Notes: generated from the letters alone by a model not told the origin. 64,000 nt of DNA from Anthopleura xanthogrammica (GCA_964019055.1 OZ025222.1:5390746-5454745), one strand, 5' to 3'; numbered from the stretch's first letter, positions 1 through 13,710 are shown. Translations and numbers: made by a program.

Positions 1-3000
1 AAAGAAAATTCTCAGCAAAATTCCAATTTTGTCAGCAAAAAACAGTTTTTTGGACCAAAAAGCACCTTTTCTCAGCCAAAACCCCATTTTTTTTCGCCAA
101 AACGTCGTGTTTTTATCTTGTGAGGTCTTTTCAGGAGCAAAAAGTGGTGGTTTCAGCAAACAGGTCCTACCGTCAGCGAAAAACCTAGTTTTGAGAGCCA
201 AAATGGCCATTTTTCAGTTTTTTGGGCTAAAAAGGTTTTTTTTCTAGCAAAACAGTGTTTTTGACACCCAAAATGTGCTTTTCTCGCCCAAAAGGTGCGT
301 TTAGCAGTGAAAAAGTGGTGTTTTGGGCCAAAGAAAATTCTCAGCAAAATTCCAATTTTGTCAGCAAAAAACAGTTTTTTGGACCAAAAAGCACCTTTTC
401 TCAGCCAAAACCCCATTTTTTTTCGCCAAAACGTCGTGTTTTTATCTTGTGAGGTCTTTTCAGGAGCAAAAAGTGGTGGTTTCAGCAAACAGGTCCTACC
501 GTCAGCGAAAAACCTAGTTTTGAGAGCCAAAATGGCCATTTTTCAGTTTTTTGGGCTGAAAAGGTTTTTTTTCTAGCAAAACAGTGTTTTTGACACCCAA
601 AATGTGCTTTTCTCGCCCAAAAGGTGCGTTTAGCAGTGAAAAAGTGGTGTTTTGGGCCAAAGAAAATTCTCAGCAAAATTCCAATTTTGTCAGCAAAAAA
701 CAGTTTTTTTGACCAAAAAGCACCTTTTCTCAGCCAAAACCCCATTTTTTTTCGCCAAAACGTCGTGTTTTTATCTTGTGAGGTCTTTTCAGGACCAAAA
801 AGTGGTGGTTTCAGCAAACAGGTCCTACCGTCAGCGAAAAACCTAGTTTTGAGAGCCAAAATGGCCATTTTTCAGTTTTTTGGGCTAAAAAGGTTTTTTT
901 TCTAGCAAAACAGTGTTTTTGACACCCAAAATGTGCTTTTCTCGCCCAAAAGGTGCGTTTAGCAGTGAAAAAGTGGTGTTTTGGGCCAAAGAAAATTCTC
1001 AGCAAAATTCCAATTTTGTCAGCAAAAAACAGTTTTTTGGACCAAAAAGCACCTTTTCTCAGCCAAAACCCCATTTTTTTTCGCCAAAACGTCGTGTTTT
1101 TATCTTGTGAGGTCTTTTCAGGAGCAAAAAGTGGTGGTTTCAGCAAACAGGTCCTACCGTCAGCGAAAAACCTAGTTTTGAGAGCCAAAATGGCCATTTT
1201 TCAGTTTTTTGGGCTGAAAAGGTTTTTTTTCTAGCAAAACAGTGTTTTTGACACCCAAAATGTGCTTTTCTCGCCCAAAAGGTGCGTTTAGCAGTGAAAA
1301 AGTGGTGTTTTGGGCCAAAGAAAATTCTCAGCAAAATTCCAATTTTGTCAGCAAAAAACAGTTTTTTTGACCAAAGAGCACCTTTTCTCAGCCAAAACCC
1401 CATTTTTTTTCGCCAAAACGTCGTGTTTTTATCTTGTGAGGTCTTTTCAGGAGCAAAAAGTGGTGGTTTCAGCAAACAGGTCCTACCGTCAGCGAAAAAC
1501 CTAGTTTTGAGAGCCAAAATGGCCATTTTTCAGTTTTTTGGGCTGAAAAGGTTTTTTTTCTAGCAAAACAGTGTTTTTGACACCCAAAATGTGCTTTTCT
1601 CGCCCAAAAGGTGCGTTTAGCAGTGAAAAAGTGGTGTTTTGGGCCAAAGAAAATTCTCAGCAAAATTCCAATTTTGTCAGCAAAAAACAGTTTTTTTGAC
1701 CAAAAAGCACCTTTTCTCAGCCAAAACCCCATTTTTTTTCGCCAAAACGTCGTGTTTTTATCTTGTGAGGTCTTTTCAGGAGGAAAAAGTGGTGGTTTCA
1801 GCAAACAGGTCCTACCGTCAGCGAAAAACCTAGTTTTGAGAGCCAAAATGGCCATTTTTCAGTTTTTTGGGCTAAAAAGGTTTTTTTTCTAGCAAAACAG
1901 TGTTTTTGACACCCAAAATGTGCTTTTCTCGCCCAAAAGGTGCGTTTAGCAGTGAAAAAGTGGTGTTTTGGGCCAAAGAAAATTCTCAGCAAAATTCCAA
2001 TTTTGTCAGCAAAAAACAGTTTTTTTGACCAAAAAGCACCTTTTCTCAGCCAAAACCCCATTTTTTTTCGCCAAAACGTCGTGTTTTTATCTTGTGAGGT
2101 CTTTTCAGGAGCAAAAAGTGGTGGTTTCAGAGAACAGGTCCTACCGTCAGCGAAAAACCTAGTTTTGAGAGCCAAAATGGCCATTTTTCAGTTTTTTGGG
2201 CTAAAAAGGTTTTTTTTCTAGCAAAACAGTGTTTTTGACACCCAAAATGTGCTTTTCTCGCCCAAAAGGTGCGTTTAGCAGTGAAAAAGTGGTGTTTTGG
2301 GCCAAAGAAAATTCTCAGCAAAATTCCAATTTTGTCAGCAAAAAACAGTTTTTTTGACCAAAAAGCACCTTTTCTCAGCCAAAACCCCATTTTTTTTTCG
2401 CCAAAACGTCGTGTTTTTATCTTGTGAGGTCTTTTCAGGAGCAAAAAGTGGTGGTTTCAGCAAACAGGTCCTACCGTCAGCGAAAAACCTAGTTTTGAGA
2501 GCCAAAATGGCCATTTTTCAGTTTTTTGGGCTAAAAAGGTTTTTTTTCTAGCAAAACAGTGTTTTTGACACCCAAAATGTGCTTTTCTCGCCCAAAAGGT
2601 GCGTTTAGCAGTGAAAAAGTGGTGTTTTGGGCCAAAGAAAATTCTCAGCAAAATTCCAATTTTGTCAGTAAAAAACAGTTTTTTGGACCAAAAAGCACCT
2701 TTTCTCAGCCAAAACCCCATTTTTTTTCGCCAAAACGTCGTGTTTTTATCTTGTGAGGTCTTTTCAGGAGCAAAAAGTGGTGGTTTCAGCAAACAGGTCC
2801 TACCGTCAGCGAAAAACCTAGTTTTGAGAGCCAAAATGGCCATTTTTCAGTTTTTTGGGCTAAAAAGGTTTTTTTTCTAGCAAAACAGTGTTTTTGACAC
2901 CCAAAATGTGCTTTTCTCGCCCAAAAGGTGCGTTTAGCAGTGAAAAAGTGGTGTTTTGGGCCAAAGAAAATTCTCAGCAAAATTCCAATTTTGTCAGCAA

Positions 3001-4320
3001 AAAACAGTTTTTTGGACCAAAAAGCACCTTTTCTCAGCCAAAACCCCATTTTTTTTCGCCAAAACGTCGTGTTTTTATCTTGTGAGGTCTTTTCAGGAGC
3101 AAAAAGTGGTGGTTTCAGCAAACAGGTCCTACCGTCAGCGAAAAACCTAGTTTTGAGAGCCAAAATGGCCATTTTTCAGTTTTTTGGGCTAAAAAGGTTT
3201 TTTTTCTAGCAAAACAGTGTTTTTGACACCCAAAATGTGCTTTTCTCGCCCAAAAGGTGCGTTTAGCAGTGAAAAAGTGGTGTTTTGGGCCAAAGAAAAT
3301 TCTCAGCAAAATTCCAATTTTGTCAGCAAAAAACAGTTTTTTGGACCAAAAAGCACCTTTTCTCAGCCAAAACCCCATTTTGCTTCGCCAAAACGTCGTG
3401 TTTTTATCTTGTGAGGTCTTTTCAGGAGCAAAAAGTGGTGGTTTCAGCAAACAGGTCCTACCGTCAGCGAAAAACCTAGTTTTGAGAGCCAAAATGGCCA
3501 TTTTTCAGTTTTTTGGGCTAAAAAGGTTTTTTTTCTAGCGAAACAGTGTTTTTGACACCCAAAATGTGCTTTTCTCGCCCAAAAGGTGCGTTTAGCAGTG
3601 AAAAAGTGGTGTTTTGGGCCAAAGAAAATTCTCAGCAAAATTCCAATTTTGTCAGCAAAAAACAGTTTTTTTGACCAAAAAGCACCTTTTCTCAGCCAAA
3701 ACCCCATTTTTTTTCGCCAAAACGTCGTGTTTTTATCTTGTGAGGTCTTTTCAGGAGCAAAAAGTGGTGGTTTCAGCAAACAGGTCCTACCGTCAGCGAA
3801 AAACCTAGTTTTGAGAGCCAAAATGGCCATTTTTCAGTTTTTTGGGCTAAAAAGGTTTTTTTTCTAGCAAAACAGTGTTTTTGACACCCAAAATGTGCTT
3901 TTCTCGCCCAAAAGGTGCGTTTAGCAGTGAAAAAGTGGTGTTTTGGGCCAAAGAAAATTCTCAGCAAAATTCCAATTTTGTCAGCAAAAAACAGTTTTTT
4001 GGACCAAAAAGCACCTTTTCTCAGCCAAAACCCCATTTTTTTTCGCCAAAACGTCGTGTTTTTATCTTGTGAGGTCTTTTCAGGAGCAAAAAGTGGTGGT
4101 TTCAGCAAACAGGTCCTACCGTCAGCGAAAAACCTAGTTTTGAGAGCCAAAATGGCCATTTTTCAGTTTTTTGGGCTAAAAAGGTTTTTTTTCTAGCAAA
4201 ACAGTGTTTTTGACACCCAAAATGTGCTTTTCTCGCCCAAAAGGTGCGTTTAGCAGTGAAAAAGTGGTGTTTTGGGCCAAAGAAAATTCTCAGCAAAATT
4301 CCAATTTTGTCAGCAAAAAA

Positions 4321-7300
4321 CAGTTTCTTGGACCAAAAAGCACCTTTTCTCAGCCAAAACCCCATTTTTTTTCGCCAAAACGTCGTGTTTTTATCTTGTG
4401 AGGTCTTTTCAGGAGCAAAAAGTGGTGGTTTCAGCAAACAGGTCCTACCGTCAGCGAAAAACCTAGTTTTGAGAGCCAAAATGGCCATTTTTCAGTTTTT
4501 TGGGCTAAAAAGGTTTTTTTTCTAGCAAAACAGTGTTTTTGACACCCAAAATGTGCTTTTCTCGCCCAAAAGGTGCGTTTAGCAGTGAAAAAGTGGTGTT
4601 TTGGGCCAAAGAAAATTCTCAGCAAAATTCCAATTTTGTCAGCAAAAAACAGTTTTTTGGACCAAAAAGCACCTTTTCTCAGCCAAAACCCCATTTTTTT
4701 TCGCCAAAACGTCGTGTTTTTATCTTGTGAGGTCTTTTCAGGAGCAAAAAGTGGTGGTTTCAGCAAACAGGTCCTACCGTCAGCGAAAAACCTAGTTTTG
4801 AGAGCCAAAATGGCCATTTTTCAGTTTTTTGGGCTAAAAAGGTTTTTTTTCTAGCAAAACAGTGTTTTTGACACCCAAAATGTGCTTTTCTCGCCCAAAA
4901 GGTGCGTTTAGCAGTGAAAAAGTGGTGTTTTGGGCCAAAGAAAATTCTCAGCAAAATTCCAATTTTGTCAGCAAAAAACAGTTTTTTTGACCAAAAAGCA
5001 CCTTTTCTCAGCCAAAACCCCATTTTTTTTCGCCAAAACGTCGTGTTTTTATCTTGTGAGGTCTTTTCAGGAGCAAAAAGTGGTGGTTTCAGCAAACAGG
5101 TCCTACCGTCAGCGAAAAACCTAGTTTTGAGAGCCAAAATGGCCATTTTTCAGTTTTTTGGGCTAAAAAGGTTTTTTTTCTAGCAAAACAGTGTTTTTGA
5201 CACCCAAAATGTGCTTTTCTCGCCCAAAAGGTGCGTTTAGCAGTGAAAAAGTGGTGTTTTGGGCCAAAGAAAATTCTCAGCAAAATTCCAATTTTGTCAG
5301 CAAAAAACAGTTTTTTTGACCAAAAAGCACCTTTTCTCAGCCAAAACCCCATTTTTTTTCGCCAAAACGTCGTGTTTTTATCTTGTGAGGTCTTTTCAGG
5401 AGCAAAAAGTGGTGGTTTCAGCAAACAGGTCCTACCGTCAGCGAAAAACCTAGTTTTGAGAGCCAAAATGGCCATTTTTCAGTTTTTTGGGCTAAAAAGG
5501 TTTTTTTTCTAGCAAAACAGTGTTTTTGACACCCAAAATGTGCTTTTCTCGCCCAAAAGGTGCGTTTAGCAGTGAAAAAGTGGTGTTTTGGGCCAAAGAA
5601 AATTCTCAGCAAAATTCCAATTTTGTCAGCAAAAAACAGTTTTTTGGACCAAAAAGCACCTTTTCTCAGCCAAAACCCCATTTTTTTTCGCCAAAACGTC
5701 GTGTTTTTATCTTGTGAGGTCTTTTCAGGAGCAAAAAGTGGTGGTTTCAGCAAACAGGTCCTACCGTCAGCGAAAAACCTAGTTTTGAGAGCCAAAATGG
5801 CCATTTTTCAGTTTTTTGGGCTAAAAAGGTTTTTTTTCTAGCAAAACAGTGTTTTTGACACCCAAAATGTGCTTTTCTCGCCCAAAAGGTGCGTTTAGCA
5901 GTGAAAAAGTGGTGTTTTGGGCCAAAGAAAATTCTCAGCAAAATTCCAATTTTGTCAGCAAAAAACAGTTTCTTGGACCAAAAAGCACCTTTTCTCAGCC
6001 AAAACCCCATTTTTTTTCGCCAAAACGTCGTGTTTTTATCTTGTGAGGTCTTTTCAGGAGCAAAAAGTGGTGGTTTCAGCAAACAGGTCCTACCGTCAGC
6101 GAAAAACCTAGTTTTGAGAGCCAAAATGGCCATTTTTCAGTTTTTTGGGCTAAAAAGGTTTTTTTTCTAGCAAAACAGTGTTTTTGACACCCAAAATGTG
6201 CTTTTCTCGCCCAAAAGGTGCGTTTAGCAGTGAAAAAGTGGTGTTTTGGGCCAAAGAAAGTTCTCAGCAAAATTCCAATTGTGTCAGCAAAAAACAGTTT
6301 TTTGGACCAAAAAGCACCTTTTCTCAGCCAAAACCCCATTTTTTTTCGCCAAAACGTCGTGTTTTTATCTTGTGAGGTCTTTTCAGGAGCAAAAAGTGGT
6401 GGTTTCAGCAAACAGGTCCTACCGTCAGCGAAAAACCTAGTTTTGAGAGCCAAAATGGCCATTTTTCAGTTTTTTGGGCTAAAAAGGTTTTTTTTCTAGC
6501 AAAACAGTGTTTTTGACACCCAAAATGTGCTTTTCTCGCCCAAAAGGTGCGTTTAGCAGTGAAAAAGTGGTGTTTTGGGCCAAAGAAAATTCTCAGCAAA
6601 ATTCCAATTTTGTCAGCAAAAAACAGTTTTTTTGACCAAAAAGCACCTTTTCTCAGCCAAAACCCCATTTTTTTTCGCCAAAACGTCGTGTTTTTATCTT
6701 GTGAGGTCTTTTCAGGAGCAAAAAGTGGTGGTTTCAGCAAACAGGTCCTACCGTCAGCGAAAAACCTAGTTTTGAGAGCCAAAATGGCCATTTTTCAGTT
6801 TTTTGGGCTAAAAAGGTTTTTTTTCTAGCAAAACAGTGTTTTTGACACCCAAAATGTGCTTTTCTCGCCCAAAAGGTGCGTTTAGCAGTGAAAAAGTGGT
6901 GTTTTGGGCCAAAGAAAATTCTCAGCAAAATTCCAATTTTGTCAGCAAAAAACAGTTTTTTTGACCAAAAAGCACCTTTTCTCAGCCAAAACCCCATTTT
7001 TTTTCGCCAAAACGTCGTGTTTTTATCTTGTGAGGTCTTTTCAGGAGCAAAAAGTGGTGGTTTCAGCAAACAGGTCCTACCGTCAGCGAAAAACCTAGTT
7101 TTGAGAGCCAAAATGGCCATTTTTCAGTTTTTTGGGCTAAAAAGGTTTTTTTTCTAGCAAAACAGTGTTTTTGACACCCAAAATGTGCTTTTCTCGCCCA
7201 AAAGGTGCGTTTAGCAGTGAAAAAGTGGTGTTTTGGGCCAAAGAAAATTCTCAGCAAAATTCCAATTTTGTCAGCAAAAAACAGTTTTTTTGACCAAAAA

Positions 7301-7610
7301 GCACCTTTTCTCAGCCAAAACCCCATTTTTTTTCGCCAAAACGTCGTGTTTTTATCTTGTGAGGTCTTTTCAGGAGCAAAAAGTGGTGGTTTCAGCAAAC
7401 AGGTCCTACCGTCAGCGAAAAACCTAGTTTTGAGAGCCAAAATGGCCATTTTTCAGTTTTTTGGGCTAAAAAGGTTTTTTTTCTAGCAAAACAGTGTTTT
7501 TGACACCCAAAATGTGCTTTTCTCGCCCAAAAGGTGCGTTTAGCAGTGAAAAAGTGGTGTTTTGGGCCAAAGAAAATTCTCAGCAAAATTCCAATTTTGT
7601 CAGCAAAAAA
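4321..7610 (+). repeat. 5-unit (1,645-bp) higher-order duplication
   Basis: The rare variant 'cagtttcttgg' occurs at 4321 and again at 5966, exactly 5 x 329 bases apart, and was not noticed elsewhere. The order of the two main subtypes after each marker also agrees for four units: two 'ttttttggacc' units followed by two 'tttttttgacc' units. The fifth unit differs. The outer boundaries cannot be fixed because the flanking units are identical. The limits given are the two marker positions plus one period. Confidence 0.6.
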
Positions 7611-9887
7611 CAGTTTTTTGGACCAAAAAGCACCTTTTCTCAGCCAAAACCCCATTTTTTTTCGCCAAAACGTCGTGTTTTTATCTTGTGAGGTCTTTTC
7701 AGGAGCAAAAAGTGGTGGTTTCAGCAAACAGGTCCTACCGTCAGCGAAAAACCTAGTTTTGAGAGCCAAAATGGCCATTTTTCAGTTTTTTGGGCTAAAA
7801 AGGTTTTTTTTCTAGCAAAACAGTGTTTTTGACACCCAAAATGTGCTTTTCTCGCCCAAAAGGTGCGTTTAGCAGTGAAAAAGTGGTGTTTTGGGCCAAA
7901 GAAAATTCTCAGCAAAATTCCAATTTTGTCAGCAAAAAACAGTTTTTTGGACCAAAAAGCACCTTTTCTCAGCCAAAACCCCATTTTTTTTCGCCAAAAC
8001 GTCGTGTTTTTATCTTGTGAGGTCTTTTCAGGAGCAAAAAGTGGTGGTTTCAGCAAACAGGTCCTACCGTCAGCGAAAAACCTAGTTTTGAGAGCCAAAA
8101 TGGCCATTTTTCAGTTTTTTGGGCTAAAAAGGTTTTTTTTCTAGCAAAACAGTGTTTTTGACACCCAAAATGTGCTTTTCTCGCCCAAAAGGTGCGTTTA
8201 GCAGTGAAAAAGTGGTGTTTTGGGCCAAAGAAAATTCTCGGCAAAATTCCAATTTTGTCAGCAAAAAACAGTTTTTTTGACCAAAAAGCACCTTTTCTCA
8301 GCCAAAACCCCATTTTTTTTCGCCAAAACGTCGTGTTTTTATCTTGTGAGGTCTTTTCAGGAGCAAAAAGTGGTGGTTTCAGCAAACAGGTCCTACCGTC
8401 AGCGAAAAACCTAGTTTTGAGAGCCAAAATGGCCATTTTTCAGTTTTTTGGGCTAAAAAGGTTTTTTTTCTAGCAAAACAGTGTTTTTGACACCCAAAAT
8501 GTGCTTTTCTCGCCCAAAAGGTGCGTTTAGCAGTGAAAAAGTGGTGTTTTGGGCCAAAGAAAATTCTCAGCAAAATTCCAATTTTGTCAGCAAAAAACAG
8601 TTTTTTGGACCAAAAAGCACCTTTTCTCAGCCAAAACCCCATTTTTTTTCGCCAAAACGTCGTGTTTTTATCTTGTGAGGTCTTTTCAGGAGCAAAAAGT
8701 GGTGGTTTCAGCAAACAGGTCCTACCGTCAGCGAAAAACCTAGTTTTGAGAGCCAAAATGGCCATTTTTCAGTTTTTTGGGCTAAAAAGGTTTTTTTTCT
8801 AGCAAAACAGTGTTTTTGACACCCAAAATGTGCTTTTCTCGCCCAAAAGGTGCGTTTAGCAGTGAAAAAGTGGTGTTTTGGGCCAAAGAAAATTCTCAGC
8901 AAAATTCCAATTTTGTCAGCAAAAAACAGTTTTTTTGACCAAAAAGCACCTTTTCTCAGCCAAAACCCCATTTTTTTTCGCCAAAACGTCGTGTTTTTAT
9001 CTTGTGAGGTCTTTTCAGGAGCAAAAAGTGGTGGTTTCAGCAAACAGGTCCTACCGTCAGCGAAAAACCTAGTTTTGAGAGCCAAAATGGCCATTTTTCA
9101 GTTTTTTGGGCTTAAAAGGTTTTTTTTGTAGCAAAACAGTGTTTTTGACACCCAAAATGTGCTTTTCTCGCCCAAAAGGTGCGTTTAGCAGTGAAAAAGT
9201 GGTGTTTTGGGCCAAAGAAAATTCTCAGCAAAATTCCAATTTTGTCAGCAAAAAACAGTTTTTTTGACCAAAAAGCACCTTTTCTCAGCCAAAACCCCAT
9301 TTTTTTTCGCCAAAACGTCGTGTTTTTATCTTGTGAGGTCTTTTCAGGAGCAAAAAGTGGTGGTTTCAGCAAACAGGTCCTACCGTCAGCGAAAAACCTA
9401 GTTTTGAGAGCCAAAATGGCCATTTTTCAGTTTTTTGGGCTAAAAAGGTTTTTTTTCTAGCAAAACAGTGTTTTTGACACCCAAAATGTGCTTTTCTCGC
9501 CCAAAAGGTGCGTTTAGCAGTGAAAAAGTGGTGTTTTGGGCCAAAGAAAATTCTCAGCAAAATTCCAATTTTGTCAGCAAAAAACAGTTTTTTGGACCAA
9601 AAAGCACCTTTTCTCAGCCAAAACCCCATTTTTTTTCGCCAAAACGTCGTGTTTTTATCTTGTGAGGTCTTTTCAGGAGCAAAAAGTGGTGGTTTCAGCA
9701 AACAGGTCCTACCGTCAGCGAAAAACCTAGTTTTGAGAGCCAAAATGGCCATTTTTCAGTTTTTTGGGCTAAAAAGGTTTTTTTTCTAGCAAAACAGTGT
9801 TTTTGACACCCAAAATGTGCTTTTCTCGCCCAAAAGGTGCGTTTAGCAGTGAAAAAGTGGTGTTTTGGGCCAAAGAAAATTCTCAGC

Positions 9888-12519
9888 CAAATTCCAATTT
9901 TGTCAGCAAAAAACAGTTTTTTGGACCAAAAAGCACCTTTTCTCAGCCAAAACCCCATTTTTTTTCGCCAAAACGTCGTGTTTTTATCTTGTGAGGTCTT
10001 TTCAGGAGCAAAAAGTGGTGGTTTCAGCAAACAGGTCCTACCGTCAGCGAAAAACCTAGTTTTGAGAGCCAAAATGGCCATTTTTCAGTTTTTTGGGCTA
10101 AAAAGGTTTTTTTTCTAGCAAAACAGTGTTTTTGACACCCAAAATGTGCTTTTCTCGCCCAAAAGGTGCGTTTAGCAGTGAAAAAGTGGTGTTTTGGGCC
10201 AAAGAAAATTCTCAGCCAAATTCCAATTTTGTCAGCAAAAAACAGTTTTTTTGACCAAAAAGCACCTTTTCTCAGCCAAAACCCCATTTTTTTTCGCCAA
10301 AACGTCGTGTTTTTATCTTGTGAGGTCTTTTCAGGAGCAAAAAGTGGTGGTTTCAGCAAACAGGTCCTACCGTCAGCGAAAAACCTAGTTTTGAGAGCCA
10401 AAATGGCCATTTTTCAGTTTTTTGGGCTAAAAAGGTTTTTTTTCTAGCAAAACAGTGTTTTTGACACCCAAAATGTGCTTTTCTCGCCCAAAAGGTGCGT
10501 TTAGCAGTGAAAAAGTGGTGTTTTGGGCCAAAGAAAATTCTCAGCAAAATTCCAATTTTGTCAGCAAAAAACAGTTTTTTGGACCAAAAAGCACCTTTTC
10601 TCAGCCAAAACCCCATTTTTTTTCGCCAAAACGTCGTGTTTTTATCTTGTGAGGTCTTTTCAGGAGCAAAAAGTGGTGGTTTCAGCAAACAGGTCCTACC
10701 CTCAGCGAAAAACCTAGTTTTGAGAGCCAAAATGGCCATTTTTCAGTTTTTTGGGCTAAAAAGGTTTTTTTTCTAGCAAAACAGTGTTTTTGACACCCAA
10801 AATGTGCTTTTCTCGCCCAAAAGGTGCGTTTAGCAGTGAAAAAGTGGTGTTTTGGGCCAAAGAAAATTCTCAGCAAAATTCCAATTTTGTCAGCAAAAAA
10901 CAGTTTTTTTGACCAAAAAGCACCTTTTCTCAGCCAAAACCCCAATTTTTTTCGCCAAAACGTCGTGTTTTTATCTTGTGAGGTCTTTTCAGGAGCAAAA
11001 AGTGGTGGTTTCAGCAAACAGGTCCTACCGTCAGCGAAAAACCTAGTTTTGAGAGCCAAAATGGCCATTTTTCAGTTTTTTGGGCTAAAAAGGTTTTTTT
11101 TCTAGCAAAACAGTGTTTTTGACACCCAAAATGTGCTTTTCTCGCCCAAAAGGTGCGTTTAGCAGTGAAAAAGTGGTGTTTTGGGCCAAAGAAAATTCTC
11201 AGCCAAATTCCAATTTTGTCAGCAAAAAACAGTTTTTTGGACCAAAAAGCACCTTTTCTCAGCCAAAACCCCATTTTTTTTCGCCAAAACGTCGTGTTTT
11301 TATCTTGTGAGGTCTTTTCAGGAGCAAAAAGTGGTGGTTTCAGCAAACAGGTCCTACCGTCAGCGAAAAACCTAGTTTTGAGAGCCAAAATGGCCATTTT
11401 TCAGTTTTTTGGGCTAAAAAGGTTTTTTTTCTAGCAAAACAGTGTTTTTGACACCCAAAATGTGCTTTTCTCGCCCAAAAGGTGCGTTTAGCAGTGAAAA
11501 AGTGGTGTTTTGGGCCAAAGAAAATTCTCAGCCAAATTCCAATTTTGTCAGCAAAAAACAGTTTTTTTGACCAAAAAGCACCTTTTCTCAGCCAAAACCC
11601 CATTTTTTTTCGCCAAAACGTCGTGTTTTTATCTTGTGAGGTCTTTTCAGGAGCAAAAAGTGGTGGTTTCAGCAAACAGGTCCTACCGTCAGCGAAAAAC
11701 CTAGTTTTGAGAGCCAAAATGGCCATTTTTCAGTTTTTTGGGCTAAAAAGGTTTTTTTTCTAGCAAAACAGTGTTTTTGACACCCAAAATGTGCTTTTCT
11801 CGCCCAAAAGGTGCGTTTAGCAGTGAAAAAGTGGTGTTTTGGGCCAAAGAAAATTCTCAGCAAAATTCCAATTTTGTCAGCAAAAAACAGTTTTTTGGAC
11901 CAAAAAGCACCTTTTCTCAGCCAAAACCCCATTTTTTTTCGCCAAAACGTCGTGTTTTTATCTTGTGAGGTCTTTTCAGGAGCAAAAAGTGGTGGTTTCA
12001 GCAAACAGGTCCTACCGTCAGCGAAAAACCTAGTTTTGAGAGCCAAAATGGCCATTTTTCAGTTTTTTGGGCTAAAAAGGTTTTTTTTCTAGCAAAACAG
12101 TGTTTTTGACACCCAAAATGTGCTTTTCTCGCCCAAAAGGTGCGTTTAGCAGTGAAAAAGTGGTGTTTTGGGCCAAAGAAAATTCTCAGCCAAATTCCAA
12201 TTTTGTCAGCAAAAAACAGTTTTTTGGACCAAAAAGCACCTTTTCTCAGCCAAAACCCCATTTTTTTTCGCCAAAACGTCGTGTTTTTATCTTGTGAAGG
12301 TCTTTTCAGGAGCAAAAAGTGGTGGTTTCAGCAAACAGGTCCTACCGTCAGCGAAAAACCTAGTTTTGAGAGCCAAAATGGCCATTTTTCAGTTTTTTGG
12401 GCTAAAAAGGTTTTTTTTCTAGCAAAACAGTGTTTTTGACACCCAAAATGTGCTTTTCTCGCCCAAAAGGTGCGTTTAGCAGTGAAAAAGTGGTGTTTTG
12501 GGCCAAAGAAAATTCTCAG
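9888..12519 (+). repeat. 4-unit (1,316-bp) variant periodicity
   Basis: The A-to-C variant giving 'cagccaaatt' occurs at 9888 and 10217, is absent for two units, and recurs at 11204 and 11533, shifts of exactly 1,316 bases. The paired 'ttttttggacc'/'tttttttgacc' subtype order is the same in both sets for the first three units. A further copy of the variant at 12191 does not continue the pattern. This fits a four-unit tandem duplication later disturbed by other exchanges. The support is two variant types only. Confidence 0.5.
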
Positions 12520-13710
12520 CAAAATTCCAATTTTGTCAGCAAAAAACAGTTTTTTTGACCAAAAAGCACCTTTTCTCAGCCAAAACCCCATTTTTTTTCG
12601 CCAAAACGTCGTGTTTTTATCTTGTGAGGTCTTTTCAGGAGCAAAAAGTGGTGGTTTCAGCAAACAGGTCCTACCGTCAGCGAAAAACCTAGTTTTGAGA
12701 GCCAAAATGGCATTTTTTAGTTTTTTGGGCTAAAAAGGTTTTTTTTCTAGCAAAACAGTGTTTTTGACACCCAAAATGTGCTTTTCTCGCCCAAAAGGTG
12801 CGTTTAGCAGTGAAAAAGTGGTGTTTTGGGCCAAAGAAAATTCTCAGCAAAATTCCAATTTTGTCAGCAAAAAACAGTTTTTTTGACCAAAAACCACCTT
12901 TTCTCAGCCAAAACCCCATTTTTTTTCGCCAAAACGTCGTGTTTTTATCTTGTGAGGTCTTTTCAGGAGCAAAAAGTGGTGGTTTCAGCAAACAGGTCCT
13001 ACCGTCAGCGAAAAACCTAGTTTTGAGAGCCAAAATGGCCATTTTTCAGTTTTTTGGGCTAAAAAGGTTTTTTTTCTAGCAAAACAGTGTTTTTGACACC
13101 CAAAATGTGCTTTTCTCGCCCAAAAGGTGCGTTTAGCAGTGAAAAAGTGGTGTTTTGGGCCAAAGAAAATTCTCAGCCAAATTCCAATTTTGTCAGCAAA
13201 AAACAGTTTTTTTGGACCAAAAAGCACCTTTTCTCAGCCAAAACCCCATTTTTTTTCGCCAAAACGTCGTGTTTTTATCTTGTGAAGTCTTTTCAGGAGC
13301 AAAAAGTGGTGGTTTCAGCAAACAGGTCCTACCGTCAGCGAAAAACCTAGTTTTGAGAGCCAAAATGGCCATTTTTCAGTTTTTTGGGCTAAAAAGGTTT
13401 TTTTTCTAGCAAAACAGTGTTTTTGACACCCAAAATGTGCTTTTCTCGCCCAAAAGGTGCGTTTAGCAGTGAAAAAGTGGTGTTTTGGGCCAAAGAAAAT
13501 TCTCAGCAAAATTCCAATTTTGTCAGCAAAAAACAGTTTTTTTGACCAAAAAGCACCTTTTCTCAGCCAAAACCCCATTTTTTTTCGCCAAAACGTCGTG
13601 TTTTTATCTTGTGAGGTCTTTTCAGGAGCAAAAAGTGGTGGTTTCAGCAAACAGGTCCTACCGTCAGCGAAAAACCTAGTTTTGAGAGCCAAAATGGCAT
13701 TTTTTAGTTT
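12296..13710 (+). repeat. 3-unit (987-bp) duplication marked by indels
   Basis: Two unusual lesions recur 987 bases apart. 'ggcattttttag', replacing 'ggccatttttcag', is at 12709 and 13696. An altered 'tgtgaagg/tgtgaagt', replacing 'tgtgaggt', is at 12294 and 13282. The 'cagccaaatt' variant accompanies the second lesion at both places. The first copy has one base inserted at 12297; the second instead has an extra T near 13203, so the two copies diverged slightly after duplication. Confidence 0.65.

Noticed and set aside
422..438. CENP-B-box-like match in 'tttcgccaaaacgtcgt'
   Set aside because: TTCG and the central A fit the 17-bp CENP-B box pattern, but the required CGGG half matches at only one of four bases.
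153..539. 128-codon minus-strand open frame, repeated about once per 329 bp
   Set aside because: It overlaps + frames, has no promoter or start context, is low-complexity (Lys/Phe/Trp), changes frame from unit to unit because 329 is not divisible by three, and is explained by the A-run/T-run sub-repeats.
295..576. 93-codon and 64-codon plus-strand open frames in each unit
   Set aside because: They are different frames of the same repeat with the same low-complexity composition; no domain, signal peptide or codon bias is visible.
540..580. 'ttttcag' strings resembling 3' splice sites, and T-runs after dyads resembling terminators
   Set aside because: They recur throughout the monomer as part of the T-run/cag sub-repeat pattern and are not linked to any coding sequence.
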